Numbered from the stretch's first letter, positions 33,483 through 43,572 are shown. The stretch is DNA of 64,000 nt from JAPLDB01 sp038206355 (GCA_038206355.1 JBBRAY010000001.1:62001-126000), one strand, 5' to 3'. Notes: generated by a model from the letters alone, not told the origin. Translations and numbers: made by a program.

Positions 33483-35795
33483 ATGAAGCAACTCTTTACT
33501 ATTCTTATCCTTATTTTACTGGCATCAGCATCGAATGCCCAGGAAATGCTTGGTATCGCAAACAGCAATTATGCAGGAACCAACGGCCTCAGCCTGAACC
33601 CAAGTTCAATGGTTGACTCCCGGCTGGATCTGGATATCAACCTCATTACATTAGGAGTAAGTGCTGATAACGACTACCTGTTTCTGAGCAAAGACAGTCT
33701 GAAATTTTTTGGATTCAAAAGAATAGTCGACCTCGTAGGCGACCGGGGTTACCTCGATAAATTTTCATTTGATCAGGAAGATAAGCAATTCAATGCAGGT
33801 GTTTACGCTACAGTAAGGGGGCCATCGGCAGTATTTCATATTAAGAAACACTGGATCGGACTTACTACGCAAATGAGAGCTGCGGCTTCACTTAGCAGCG
33901 TTGCAGCACCAATTGCAAAATTCTCCTATGAAGAAGATGGTCTTAAATATGATCCGCTGCAAAACCAGCTTTTTGAAGATACAAAATTTGATATTGCTGC
34001 AATGCTCTGGAGTGAACTTGGTGTGAGCTACGGACATGAAATTTACAACAAGGAGAAACATTATCTCAAAGGCGGCCTTACGGTAAAACGTTTGTATGGA
34101 TATGGATCAGCCTTTATAAAAAACAGGGGAATGAGCTACAACGTGCAGAATGATTCTGTTTTTACTGTTTACAATCCTAAGGTGCAATACGGACATTCAT
34201 TTAGCGAGAACATTGAAGGCACTAAATACAATGATCTGATCAATGGAAGGGGCTGGGGATTTGACTTTGGTCTAACCTATGAATTCCGCCCGAACTATGA
34301 TGATACACGTTATGAAATGGATGGCCAGCGTATTGAAGATCCGAATGCGAACCACTACAAACTGAAAGTAGGACTAAGCGTTTTTGACATCGGTAAAATT
34401 AATTTTGATAAGAATGCTGTCTTTGCTGATTTCAGTGATGCCAAAATTTCTTATTGGCCGGGGTATGATACCATCAACTTTATCAATACCATTGATTTCG
34501 ACACTACCGTTAGTAATTATACTTATGGAAATCCAACACAATCTGTAAAAGCAAATAAATATTCCATAGGCCTTCCGCATGCATTGAGCTTGCAGGCCGA
34601 CTACAATATCTGGAAAGGATTATATGCAAACCTCACATGGATTCAAAGTATCAAAACAGAAAATGTTTCTGTTACCGCAGCAAATCTGATCTCTGTTACT
34701 CCGCGCTACGAATTCAAATGGTTTGAAGCTTCGTTACCGATTTCAATGTATCAATATACCGCTTTTAGGGTGGGCGTTGCTTTCCGGCTTGGAAGTCTTA
34801 TTTTGGGTTCTGATAAATTCGGAAGTCTCCTCGGACTCAGCAATCTCGGTGGAATGGATATTTATATGGGACTTAAATTCTCGCTCCCTCGTGCCCGTGT
34901 AAAAGATTCAGATGGTGACGGTGTTTCCGACAAACGTGATAAATGCATTACTGAACGTGGCTCATGGGCTACACTTGGTTGTCCTGACCGGGATGGTGAT
35001 GGTATCCTTGACAGAGATGATGCTTGTCCTGATGTACAAGGAATTGCAAAATTCCAGGGCTGTCCGGATACAGATGGCGATGGTGTTCAGGATAAAGAGG
35101 ACGACTGTCCGCTGGTGGCCGGATTGCCGCAGTTCAGGGGATGTCCTGATACAGATGGTGACGGCATTCCGGATCCTGAAGATTCATGTGCTACCGTTCC
35201 CGGCATACCTGAATTCAATGGTTGTCCCGATACTGACGGTGACGGCATTCCGGATAAAGACGATGAATGTCCTACAGAAAAAGGTCTGATGCAGTACAAG
35301 GGATGTCCTGATACTGATGGTGACGGACTGATTGACCGCCTGGATTCTTGTCCGCAAGTAGCAGGTCCGGCTTCAAATCACGGCTGCCCTATCGTGGAAA
35401 AAGTGGAGAAGAAAGAACCTGTTAAAGTTGAACTCACCAAAGAGGAAGAGGAAGTCATCAATAAGGTATTCAAAAACCTTGAATTTGAAACCGGCAAATC
35501 GGTGATCCGTGATGTTTCATTCAGCGCTCTTGATGATCTCAGCGCATTGCTGAAAAAGAAACCGAAATTTAAATTGCTTATTGATGGTCATACGGATAAT
35601 GTAGGTAAAGCACCGTATAACCTCAAGTTGTCACAGAGTCGCGCTGATGCAGTGAAGACATATCTTTCTGCAAAAGGCGTTGAAGAATCTCGCCTCACCG
35701 CAAAAGGATATGGCATGACCAAGCCCATTGCATCTAATAAAACGCCTGACGGTCGCCAGAAGAACCGCAGGGTTGAATTTACCATCGTTGAATAA
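33483..35795 (+). CDS. DUF5723 / thrombospondin type 3 / OmpA outer-membrane protein
   Basis: From the ATG at 33483 the protein has 770 residues and a signal peptide of 20 (ends SNAQ). Residues about 20-460 form a beta-rich DUF5723-type domain ('GIANSNYAGTNGLSLNPSSM'). Six calcium-binding thrombospondin type 3 repeats follow (34905-35395), each with D-x-DGDG ('DTDGDGIPD') and Cys-Pro. The C-terminal OmpA domain (about 670-770) contains 'LIDGHTDNVGKAPYNLKLSQ' and 'GRQKNRRVEF', which bind peptidoglycan. The design links the outer membrane to the wall, as in OmpA/OprF-type proteins common in Bacteroidota. A hairpin terminator follows. Confidence 0.93.
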   Translation: MKQLFTILILILLASASNAQEMLGIANSNYAGTNGLSLNPSSMVDSRLDLDINLITLGVSADNDYLFLSKDSLKFFGFKRIVDLVGDRGYLDKFSFDQEDKQFNAGVYATVRGPSAVFHIKKHWIGLTTQMRAAASLSSVAAPIAKFSYEEDGLKYDPLQNQLFEDTKFDIAAMLWSELGVSYGHEIYNKEKHYLKGGLTVKRLYGYGSAFIKNRGMSYNVQNDSVFTVYNPKVQYGHSFSENIEGTKYNDLINGRGWGFDFGLTYEFRPNYDDTRYEMDGQRIEDPNANHYKLKVGLSVFDIGKINFDKNAVFADFSDAKISYWPGYDTINFINTIDFDTTVSNYTYGNPTQSVKANKYSIGLPHALSLQADYNIWKGLYANLTWIQSIKTENVSVTAANLISVTPRYEFKWFEASLPISMYQYTAFRVGVAFRLGSLILGSDKFGSLLGLSNLGGMDIYMGLKFSLPRARVKDSDGDGVSDKRDKCITERGSWATLGCPDRDGDGILDRDDACPDVQGIAKFQGCPDTDGDGVQDKEDDCPLVAGLPQFRGCPDTDGDGIPDPEDSCATVPGIPEFNGCPDTDGDGIPDKDDECPTEKGLMQYKGCPDTDGDGLIDRLDSCPQVAGPASNHGCPIVEKVEKKEPVKVELTKEEEEVINKVFKNLEFETGKSVIRDVSFSALDDLSALLKKKPKFKLLIDGHTDNVGKAPYNLKLSQSRADAVKTYLSAKGVEESRLTAKGYGMTKPIASNKTPDGRQKNRRVEFTIVE

Positions 35796-35812
35796 ATTGT
35801 TCTGAGTTTTTG

Positions 35813-35848
35813 TTCGGGGTTTGTGGTTCATGAACTGCAAACCCCGAA
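35813..35848 (+). terminator. Hairpin after the OmpA-like gene
   Basis: TTCGGGGTTTG (35813-35823) pairs with CAAACCCCGAA (35838-35848), with an inner GTTCA/TGAAC stem. A T-rich run (TATTTTTTTT) comes about 15 bases later. A strong terminator hairpin, 17 bases past the stop. Confidence 0.7.
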
Positions 35849-35873
35849 TCTTTAACCGAATATTTTTTTTGAA

Positions 35874-37154
35874 TTGAATTCTATTTATATTGTTATAATC
35901 TCTCTCATTGCATCTGCACTCGCTGCAGGTACTGAGATTGCTTTTATTTCTGCAAACAAACTGCGTATAGAACTTGACAGAAAAAAGGGAAAGTTTACTG
36001 CGCGCATTATTTCAAATTTTGTAAAACACCCTTCCCGGTTTATTGCAACAATGCTGGTGGCAAATAACGTGGCGCTGGTGATCTATGGCATCGCCATGAG
36101 TGAAGAAATTCTTACGCCTGAAGTACTCGGGCACATCATTCCATTGACTTTACAAACGCAGGTGAACGTACTCATCGTGCAGACTATTCTTTCAACGTTA
36201 CTGATTCTCGTCGCCGCCGAGTTTATTCCAAAAGTATTATTCCGTATTGATCCAAACCGGATATTAAATGTACTTGCCATCCCCATCCAGTTTATTTTTT
36301 CATTGCTCTATCCTGTTGTTGCATTCACCATCAGCATTTCAAAATTTGTCCTTATAAAAGTTATCGGCGTTCAGTTTATTGAAGAGAAACCGGTTTTTGG
36401 CCGTGTTGACCTCGACTTATATATCCGCGACATCAATTCCAAAAATAACCAGGAAGAAGAACTGAAAGCCGGAATTCAAATGTTTCAGAATGCGCTCGAT
36501 TTTACGGATGTGCGCGTGAGAGAATGCATGGTTCCGCGCAAAGAACTGGTCTCTATCAATGTGGAAGAACCAATTGGCGCATTGCACAAACTGTTTATTG
36601 AAACCAAACTTTCAAGGATTCTAATTTTTCGTGATAACATTGATAACATCATCGGATTTGTTCACAGCAGTGAGATGTTCAGAGAACCTACTGACATCTT
36701 ACAGGTGCTTTTACCGGTTACCATTGTACCGGAAGTAATGCCGGCCAATGAACTCCTTCAGATATTCATTGAGCAACACAGAACAATTGCTGTCGTCGTG
36801 GATGAATTTGGAGGAACTTCAGGAGTTGTTACGATGGAAGATGTGATGGAAGAAATATTCGGTGAGATCCAGGATGAGCATGACGTCACTGAAACTACTG
36901 AAAAGAAAATAAGCGATGCGGAATATATTTTTTCAGGACGACTTGAAATTGACATGCTCAATAAAAAATACGACCTGCACATTCCCGAGAGCGAAGGATT
37001 TGAAACGCTGGCAGGATTTATTTTTCATCACCATGAAAACATTCCTAAACCCAACGACGAAATTTTCATCTCACCTTTTACCTTCACCATCATGTACGTA
37101 AAAGAAAACAGAATTGAACTGGTGCGAATGAAAATTGACGGCAAAGAAAATTAA
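35874..37154 (+). CDS. CNNM/CorC-type hemolysin family membrane protein
   Basis: A 426-residue protein with a CNNM (DUF21) domain over residues 1-185 ('SALAAGTEIAFISANKLRIE', four helices), a CBS pair at about 205-325 ('RECMVPRKELVSINV', 'VVVDEFGGTSGVVTMEDVME') and the CorC/HlyC domain at the end ('LEIDMLNKKYDLHIPESEGF'). Such proteins take part in magnesium and cobalt efflux; 'hemolysin' is a historical label. The frame begins with a TTG at 35874, which is the only start that leaves the first helix intact. Assignment is firm. Confidence 0.92.
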   Translation: MNSIYIVIISLIASALAAGTEIAFISANKLRIELDRKKGKFTARIISNFVKHPSRFIATMLVANNVALVIYGIAMSEEILTPEVLGHIIPLTLQTQVNVLIVQTILSTLLILVAAEFIPKVLFRIDPNRILNVLAIPIQFIFSLLYPVVAFTISISKFVLIKVIGVQFIEEKPVFGRVDLDLYIRDINSKNNQEEELKAGIQMFQNALDFTDVRVRECMVPRKELVSINVEEPIGALHKLFIETKLSRILIFRDNIDNIIGFVHSSEMFREPTDILQVLLPVTIVPEVMPANELLQIFIEQHRTIAVVVDEFGGTSGVVTMEDVMEEIFGEIQDEHDVTETTEKKISDAEYIFSGRLEIDMLNKKYDLHIPESEGFETLAGFIFHHHENIPKPNDEIFISPFTFTIMYVKENRIELVRMKIDGKEN

Positions 37155-37181
37155 TTCATTTGCCTAAACAACAGGACTCCC

Positions 37182-37940
37182 CTATTCTACCTTAGCCAGA
37201 AGTTTCCTTGCTTTTTCCTGTGTCAGAATATCATCTGAATCAGCAGCCGTCATTTCAAGAACTTTCTTACACCATATTTTGCACAGGATGTAATCATCGC
37301 CTGCTCCCCTTTCATAATAGGTTTGAGCCAACTCATACTTATGCAGCAAATAAGATGGCTCAAGCAATACCGCTTTACTGAAACATTCAATCGCATCTTT
37401 ATAAGATCCGCCCTCCGGAACACCACCATAAAAAGCGTTTATCATACCCTTCTCTATAAAATTAAATCCTGCCACAGTTCGGTGCCACCTCCCAAGAATA
37501 TGGTACAATCCCGAATGCTTTGGATTCAGCTTTAGTCCTGCTTCACATTCGCCTTTGATCAACTTTGCATTTGCAATTTTTTGTTTGCTGCTTGCATTTT
37601 CATTAATCCTGCCAAGCGCCAAAGCATAGGTATAATGACATTCCGCATTTCCCGGATTTATAGCAACCGCCTTTTTAGAAAGGTATTCCGCTTTCCTGAA
37701 ATAATCCAATCTGGTAGATTCCACCTTCTGCCTGTTCCCGAGCTTACTGTAAAGAAAACTCGAATTGTATAAATATTCAACCTTCGATGAATCCGATTTC
37801 ATCAGTTGCTGAAAAAGAACAAGAGACTCTTCAAACTTGTTTTCGTTTTTCAGCTTCAGCGCCTGCGTGAACTGATCATTCTCCTGTTTACCAAAAACAC
37901 AGATAGAAATAAGAAATAAAAAGAAAAATATTTTTTTCAT
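37182..37940 (-). CDS. Exported TPR-repeat protein
   Basis: A 252-residue protein with a signal peptide of about 18 residues (MKKIFFFLFLISICVFG). TPR-like helix pairs fill the rest ('QALKLKNENKFEESLVLFQQ', 'AVAINPGNAECHYTYALALG', 'GLKLNPKHSGLYHILGRW', 'ECFSKAVLLEPSYLLHKYEL'). These are protein-protein contact modules, here probably periplasmic. It is convergent with the CorC-like gene, whose stop is 27 bases away. No enzymatic function is expected. Confidence 0.85.
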   Translation of the reverse strand: MKKIFFFLFLISICVFGKQENDQFTQALKLKNENKFEESLVLFQQLMKSDSSKVEYLYNSSFLYSKLGNRQKVESTRLDYFRKAEYLSKKAVAINPGNAECHYTYALALGRINENASSKQKIANAKLIKGECEAGLKLNPKHSGLYHILGRWHRTVAGFNFIEKGMINAFYGGVPEGGSYKDAIECFSKAVLLEPSYLLHKYELAQTYYERGAGDDYILCKIWCKKVLEMTAADSDDILTQEKARKLLAKVE

Positions 37941-38034
37941 CAGATATACTTTTTCATCCGTTTATAACTTCATTGAATATACTATTAAATTCATTCTCAA
38001 AATCTCAATCTCTTTGGGTTGAAAACAGGAAGGA

Positions 38035-41000
38035 CTAAAAACTTTTTCCGATTCCGACAACATACCTGAACTTTACAAATTCTCCTTCTGCAGCAGGTGG
38101 CCTGTTCAACCACAAGGGGAAATCACAACGAATCGTAAAGGGCTTTACCGTTTGTAACGGGAAAAACCGCTTAATCGTTGCAGTGATACCAATACCTGCA
38201 TCGGCCCGCACATCACTCATCCTTAACTTTTCATCCGGTAAATCATAGTTCATTGAACCTGCATCACCGAATAAATAAATATTCAATGCAAGCCAGTTGC
38301 GGGTGAATGACGGTTTTACAGGAAAGCACTTGGTGATATCCAGCTCCTCATTAAATGCCCATCCCGTGCTTCCACGATAAATAAACCGAAGTGTTCCGTC
38401 ATTTGCTTCCTGTGGAACGAGGTATCCCGCATAGCCACGAAGATTCAATCCACCTCCCTGATGAAAATGATTGATCGCCACACCGTATCCCAGCCAGTCC
38501 TCCGGAACAAAAGCACGTGAACGGGTAAACTTATCGTCCATTAAATCTTCTCCGTTTCCACCCGACAGATACAATGCGGATTCTTTTGCATAGTCCGTTC
38601 CGGTTCCCAATTGCCCGATGGCCCTCGACCTGAGCGTGAACTTCCCGAAATAATAATTGTCGGTAACCGTAAACGTGAGATACGAATAATCATAGTTGCT
38701 GCCTACGCTGCTACTTCTCAAAACCAGACTTACCAAACCGTTCCCATCAGGAGCATTGTACCGGTGAGACAATGAACCGAGAAGCACATTATCATAGCTT
38801 CCCACGCCCCATTCGCCGGGATAAAGCAAATACGCCATCGACGAAAGATCCTTTCTGTAATCTGAAGAATATGAAATATCGAAGATTGTTTTTTTGCTGA
38901 CCGTTGTCCATGCAACACCACCGCTGAAGTGTTGTAAGCCGTCAATGATTCTCGACTTCAAATGAACAGAAGAACTTTTCATCACTTTTTCCAGTGGAGT
39001 CATGAAAGCAAACGTAAGCGAAACAGGATCGTTTTTATTTACAGCAGCAAACTCAGGAACTTTTTGCTGGACAAGTCCGGTGTTCAGCCAGAAATTAAAA
39101 TCAAAAACACGGGAATAATTAAAATAATTTCCGCTGAGGTGCACGCCGGCTTTAAAACCATCATAGTTATTGAACCATACATCGGGCCTCCACTTCATTA
39201 TATAATACTGCCAGCTTGCAGTGGTTCTGATCTGAGAATCAAATTTCAATTGCAGTGGAAACGGCCTTGAATTATTCAGCATGTTAATGTCAGCGAGCCG
39301 GAGCGTGGTGTCAATCAGTATACGGTCAATTCCGCCGGGAACATGAATCGCCGCGGAATACTCCGGATTCAATTTATCCCATCCAAACCATTTCGGAAGC
39401 ACAACAGCATCGGTTTGCTTAATAAAATTTCTGTTGGGGATGTGGTAATTATATGCCTTGCCCTCATTTGAAATCACTGTAAAGTCAACAGGCATTTGCA
39501 TTCGTTCCTTTCTTCTGAAAGAAAGAATAAAATCATCTTTCTCTCTACCTTCCCTGATCTTACTTATTGAATAATCAATGCGCTTGTCCGTTTCAATCCA
39601 CTGATCAAAAAACCAATTCAGGTCTACGTGTGTATATTGAATAATGCTGTTTCGGAAATCCTCCGGATACGGATGACAGAATTTCCACTGAGAAAAGTAA
39701 TGTCGAAATGCCAATTGAAAAAGAGAATCTCCAAGTACATACTGAAGACCATAAAGCATTGATGCTGTTTTCCTGTACACCTGGCTATAGCCACCGCCAT
39801 GATTCAATCCGCTGTTAAAATAATCTGAATGTGTATTGATGAATCCGTCATTCCGCTGAACCGCCTCATTCAGATAACCGGAAAAAACAATACGGTATGG
39901 AACTGAAACGGAATCCCGGAACCTTGCCGCATAACCCTTCTTGCGTTTCGGATTCAATCCCCAGTTTCCTTCCAGTTTCTTCAGGCATTCTGATTCTATA
40001 AATTGTGAAAACCCTTCATCGAGCATGGCCCGGTAAGTTTCATTGTTTCCAACCATACCATAAAACCATTGGTGGGCAATTTCATGCGCAAGTAAATCGC
40101 GGTAGCCGGGGTCGCTACCTCCATCCATCGTAAGCATCGGGTATTCCATGCCGTCGCGCGCATCGCAAACTGTAATCTTCGGCCATTCATAATTTCCAAT
40201 TTCCGCAGAATAATATTCAATAATTCGTGCGGCATATGATGCAGCATTCTGCCATCCGGATGCATGTGACTCCTGAACCAGTGCAATGCACTTTATTCCG
40301 TTCGCTGATACAACTTCGCCGATCCTGTAAGTGGGATCAGCAGTGAAAGCAAAATCATGCACATTGCCCGCAAAAAATTTCCATGTTTTCTTTGAGTCAT
40401 CAGGCATTAAAGGTAACGATGGAGGAAAACCAAATGGCTTATCTTTGAAATTGGAAATGTCCAGTGCTTTACGTAGTGAATCAGGCATCACTTCACCTTC
40501 ATTCAGAAGCGTTCCCGTTGCATCAACAATGTAAATACTGGGAAACGTAAGCGCAACATTAAATGATCCATAATCACCATAAAATTCCTTATTCAAATGC
40601 TGATCGGCATTCCATCCTGATTTCCTGTCATACACCGCTATTTTAGGATACCACTGTGCACCATTGTAATGTTTGTGTCCCCATGATGAAAATAACTTCA
40701 TCCTTCTTCTCACACTTCCGTTTCCAAAATAGGTTTTGAAATCAATATTAAATATTACTGAATCATTCGGTGGCATTGGCGATGTCAGAAATACTTTCAA
40801 GATTGTGTTGTCTTCCTCTGACTTCAAATCCGTATTCCCTGCTTGAATTTTCTCAATCACCATTCCCTTTTTTTCCTTTTCCCACTTGCTGTAATTCGCA
40901 TTTACACCATTCACAAGCATCAGTTTGTCATAATACGACCCCGGCTGAAAAGCATTTTGATAGAGATGAAAATAAACGAAGTCGAGCGTATCAGGAGAAT

Positions 41001-41223
41001 TATTCCTGTAAATTAATTGCTCAGAACCGGTTATGACATCAAGTTCATCATCTATTTCAGCAATGATTTCATAATGGACATCCTGCTGCCAGTATCCATC
41101 ATAAGGTTTACGGTGTTTCCAGTACAATGAGTTCTCGTTGCTTGCGAAAAAACCGGAATTGTCCTGTGCAGACGCAGACGCAGATAAAAAAATCAGGATT
41201 ACAAAATTTCGGATGCTGAACAT
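38035..41223 (-). CDS. M1 aminopeptidase with barrel-like C-terminal half
   Basis: A 1062-residue exported protein. The signal peptide is residues 1-19. Residues about 40-600 form an M1 metallopeptidase: 'DGMEYPMLTMDG' is the substrate-binding block and 'HEIAHQWFYGMVGNNE' (about 379-394) with 'DEGFSQFIE' 18 residues later is the zinc site. Residues 600-1062 do not match the usual M1 C-terminal helical domain. They are rich in alternating polar/aromatic strands ('NYFNYSRVFDFNFWLNTG', 'LTFTVTDNYYFGKFTLRSR') and end '...FRYVVGIGKSF', the terminal-Phe signature of outer-membrane barrels. It is therefore probably an outer-membrane-anchored peptidase. Confidence 0.85.
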   Translation of the reverse strand: MFSIRNFVILIFLSASASAQDNSGFFASNENSLYWKHRKPYDGYWQQDVHYEIIAEIDDELDVITGSEQLIYRNNSPDTLDFVYFHLYQNAFQPGSYYDKLMLVNGVNANYSKWEKEKKGMVIEKIQAGNTDLKSEEDNTILKVFLTSPMPPNDSVIFNIDFKTYFGNGSVRRRMKLFSSWGHKHYNGAQWYPKIAVYDRKSGWNADQHLNKEFYGDYGSFNVALTFPSIYIVDATGTLLNEGEVMPDSLRKALDISNFKDKPFGFPPSLPLMPDDSKKTWKFFAGNVHDFAFTADPTYRIGEVVSANGIKCIALVQESHASGWQNAASYAARIIEYYSAEIGNYEWPKITVCDARDGMEYPMLTMDGGSDPGYRDLLAHEIAHQWFYGMVGNNETYRAMLDEGFSQFIESECLKKLEGNWGLNPKRKKGYAARFRDSVSVPYRIVFSGYLNEAVQRNDGFINTHSDYFNSGLNHGGGYSQVYRKTASMLYGLQYVLGDSLFQLAFRHYFSQWKFCHPYPEDFRNSIIQYTHVDLNWFFDQWIETDKRIDYSISKIREGREKDDFILSFRRKERMQMPVDFTVISNEGKAYNYHIPNRNFIKQTDAVVLPKWFGWDKLNPEYSAAIHVPGGIDRILIDTTLRLADINMLNNSRPFPLQLKFDSQIRTTASWQYYIMKWRPDVWFNNYDGFKAGVHLSGNYFNYSRVFDFNFWLNTGLVQQKVPEFAAVNKNDPVSLTFAFMTPLEKVMKSSSVHLKSRIIDGLQHFSGGVAWTTVSKKTIFDISYSSDYRKDLSSMAYLLYPGEWGVGSYDNVLLGSLSHRYNAPDGNGLVSLVLRSSSVGSNYDYSYLTFTVTDNYYFGKFTLRSRAIGQLGTGTDYAKESALYLSGGNGEDLMDDKFTRSRAFVPEDWLGYGVAINHFHQGGGLNLRGYAGYLVPQEANDGTLRFIYRGSTGWAFNEELDITKCFPVKPSFTRNWLALNIYLFGDAGSMNYDLPDEKLRMSDVRADAGIGITATIKRFFPLQTVKPFTIRCDFPLWLNRPPAAEGEFVKFRYVVGIGKSF

Positions 41224-41264
41224 GATTGGTTGTGCATTATATCCAAATATTAATTTCTACCCAT

Positions 41265-42221
41265 TCAGAATTGCCGCGTCACTTTATTTTTCGCCTTGTC
41301 AATGCTGGCATTGAGTTCGAAGCCCAGTAAAAGTATCAATGAATTAAAATATATCCAGAGCAGAATTACAATGAGTGTTCCGATTGATCCATACACTTTA
41401 TTATACTGTCCGAAATTATTTACAAAAAAAGCAAATCCAATGGATAAAACAATGGTGAGTATGGTGGCGAAGGTTGATCCGGCCGAAATAAACTTCCACT
41501 TCTTTTTTACAGCCGGTGCGTAATAGTACAGGAATGATATGGCAAAAAAGAACAGAGCAAATACGACGATCCATTTTCCCAGCAATATCAGTATGACTTG
41601 TGTTTTACCTTTAAGGATGGCTTTCTGAACGAGGTATTTAAAAGTTATTTCACTGAAGATAATCAATGCTGTTGCGACAATCAGAAGGACTGACAATATA
41701 CCCGTTAAGATAATCGCAACAATTCTTCGTTGCCAGGGTTTTCTTTTTTCCTGCTCATGGTAAGAACTGTTGAAGCCACGCATGAGGGCCATGAACCCAT
41801 TGGTAGTAAAGTACAGGGCAAATACAATTCCCAGTGACAGTAGTCCCCCGTGCTGGTGTTTAATGATGTCTTCAATAGTATCACGTGTTGATGCATAAGC
41901 ATTCTTGGGAAGAACATCCTGAATCAGCAACAATAACCGGTCCTGAAAATTATCAATCGGAACATAGGGAATGAGAGAAAAAAGAAAAATGGTTGCAGGA
42001 AATATGGCCAGAAAAAAACTAAAAGCCAGCGACTGTGCACGGGTAATGATTGATCCCCGTTGAATCCCTGTCAAGAAAAAGTCAGCTACATCATAAATCG
42101 GCATGCCTTCAAAGCCCGGCAATGCAACACGCCTGGAATAATTCGTAAGTGATTTAACAGGGGAAGAGTAAATTACCTTCTTTGCCGCGGTTTTCAGCAA
42201 AGTATTCTTTTTTTTCACCAT
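41265..42221 (-). CDS. YihY/UPF0761 family membrane protein
   Basis: A 318-residue protein with six membrane helices. Conserved YihY blocks are visible: 'ITRAQSLAFSFFLAIFPATI', 'GLLSLGIVFALYFTTNGFMA', 'YYYAPAVKKKWKFISAGSTF' and 'NNFGQYNKVYGSIGTLIVI' with 'LLWIYFNSLILLLGFELNA'. The family has often been called 'BrkB/ribonuclease BN' by error; its function is not established. It follows nadC with 4 bases between, so it shares an operon with it. Confidence 0.9.
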   Translation of the reverse strand: MVKKKNTLLKTAAKKVIYSSPVKSLTNYSRRVALPGFEGMPIYDVADFFLTGIQRGSIITRAQSLAFSFFLAIFPATIFLFSLIPYVPIDNFQDRLLLLIQDVLPKNAYASTRDTIEDIIKHQHGGLLSLGIVFALYFTTNGFMALMRGFNSSYHEQEKRKPWQRRIVAIILTGILSVLLIVATALIIFSEITFKYLVQKAILKGKTQVILILLGKWIVVFALFFFAISFLYYYAPAVKKKWKFISAGSTFATILTIVLSIGFAFFVNNFGQYNKVYGSIGTLIVILLWIYFNSLILLLGFELNASIDKAKNKVTRQF

Positions 42222-42225
42222 CGGT

Positions 42226-43095
42226 TCAGGAACTAATCTTCATATTGATGTCAAGACTTTTATAAGAATGCGTAAGTGAACCCACAGAAATAAAATCAAC
42301 CCCCGTTTCAGCAATAGGTTTGATTGTAACTTCTGTAATTCCACCTGAAGCTTCTGTTTCAAAACGCCTGTTGATTAATCTTACGGCTTCTTCCAGTTGT
42401 ACAAGTGGAAAATTATCCAGCATGATCCGGTGAACATTTCCATGTTTCAAAACACGTCGTACTTCATCAATATTTCTTGTTTCAATTTCAATTTTTAATT
42501 TGAAGGAAGTGCGGCTCAGATAATCGCTTGCATTGTCAATTGCCTTTTCTATGCCACCACAGGCATCAACATGATTATCTTTAATAAGAATCATATCATA
42601 CAATCCGAAGCGATGGTTAACCCCGCCACCAATGGTGACAGCCCACTTTTCAAATAATCTGAAATTAGGCGTGGTTTTTCTGGTGTCCAGTATACGGGCA
42701 GAGGTCCCTTCAATCATTTTTACGAGGGCTCTCGTCTTTGTGGCGATACCGCTCATCCGTTGCATACAATTAAGTAAAAGTCTTTCTGCCTTGAGTAGTG
42801 ATTGTGTATTCCCCTCAATATGGATGACTTCCTGCCCGGGACTTACAACGTCCCCTTCATTCACCAGTACTTTCACCTTCGTTGTTGCATCAACGTGGTT
42901 TAGTATCTGATCGGCAAGCACCAGGCCGGCGATGATTCCCTCCTCTTTCACCTTTACAACGGCTTTACTCACCGACTTTGAATCGATCGTTGCCAGAGAA
43001 GTGTGGTCTCCGGTACCAACGTCTTCCTTCAGCGCATGCTCAATAAAATCATGAATTGACAATCCGTATAACTCGTAGTTTATTTTTAAGGACAT
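42226..43095 (-). CDS. nadC: Nicotinate-nucleotide pyrophosphorylase (carboxylating)
   Basis: A 289-residue NadC. It turns quinolinate and PRPP into nicotinate mononucleotide, CO2 and PPi in de novo NAD synthesis, in the cytoplasm. Key blocks: 'NCMQRMSGIATKTRALV', 'ILDTRKTTPNFRLFEKWAV', 'GGGVNHRFGLYDMILIKDNH' (the quinolinate and PRPP contacts) and 'VDFISVGSLTHSYKSLDINM' at the end. Length matches the family. A TATCTTTA -7-like box precedes the ATG. It is upstream of and co-transcribed with the YihY gene. nadA and nadB are not in the window. Confidence 0.97.
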   Translation of the reverse strand: MSLKINYELYGLSIHDFIEHALKEDVGTGDHTSLATIDSKSVSKAVVKVKEEGIIAGLVLADQILNHVDATTKVKVLVNEGDVVSPGQEVIHIEGNTQSLLKAERLLLNCMQRMSGIATKTRALVKMIEGTSARILDTRKTTPNFRLFEKWAVTIGGGVNHRFGLYDMILIKDNHVDACGGIEKAIDNASDYLSRTSFKLKIEIETRNIDEVRRVLKHGNVHRIMLDNFPLVQLEEAVRLINRRFETEASGGITEVTIKPIAETGVDFISVGSLTHSYKSLDINMKISS

Positions 43096-43133
43096 GCGGT
43101 AAAGATACTTTTTCGAAATTGACGAAAATAAAA

Positions 43134-43161
43134 AACACTGCCAGCTTGCACGGACAGCGTT
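43134..43161 (-). terminator. Rho-independent terminator of the DUF4783 gene
   Basis: On the minus strand AACGCTGTCC (43161-43152) pairs with GGCAGTGTT (43142-43134), with one G-T pair, and TTTT follows. It lies 22 bases after the DUF4783 stop and separates it from nadC. Confidence 0.65.
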
Positions 43162-43182
43162 TTCAACAATTTCTAAGGATTC

Positions 43183-43572
43183 CTACTGGCTCTCAAACCT
43201 TAATTCCTGTATGCTATTAGACCCTTTCGCTGATTTCATCACAAAGGATACCCTGAAAGTTTTTCCATTGGAAGTGGTAAGTGTACCCACTGCAAACAGG
43301 GTTCCCTCTTTTGACGAACCTCTGTGAACGAGATTGAAGGTCTTTGGCGTATTTTTTGAAAAAAAATCCTTGATCAGCAATTCCGCCTGCGCCTTGCTGT
43401 AGACATCTTCCTGGTTTGAAATACTAAGGTCAACTTTTGCATCAAAATACGTTGCTATCTGATGTGCATCACCGGAGCGTATTGCGAGGGTTATATCATC
43501 ATACAGATCCCCACCGGTAGCGAAGCAGTTAACAGAAAGACAAAAGAAGAGAACAAATTTTAGCAGTTTCAT
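43183..43572 (-). CDS. DUF4783 family exported protein
   Basis: A 129-residue protein with a signal peptide of about 19 residues. The body has the NTF2-like layout of DUF4783 ('DDITLAIRSGDAHQIATYFD', 'VYSKAQAELLIKDFFSKN', 'FNLVHRGSSKEGTLFAVGTL', 'FRVSFVMK'). The family is found next to nadC and rlmH in many Bacteroidota, as here. Function unknown. It has its own terminator at 43134-43161. Confidence 0.88.
   Translation of the reverse strand: MKLLKFVLFFCLSVNCFATGGDLYDDITLAIRSGDAHQIATYFDAKVDLSISNQEDVYSKAQAELLIKDFFSKNTPKTFNLVHRGSSKEGTLFAVGTLTTSNGKTFRVSFVMKSAKGSNSIQELRFESQ

Noticed and set aside
34905..35395. Regular direct repeats with about 100-base period
   Set aside because: They are the coding copies of thrombospondin type 3 repeats (D-x-DGDG, Cys-Pro) inside the OmpA-like protein, not a CRISPR array or satellite.
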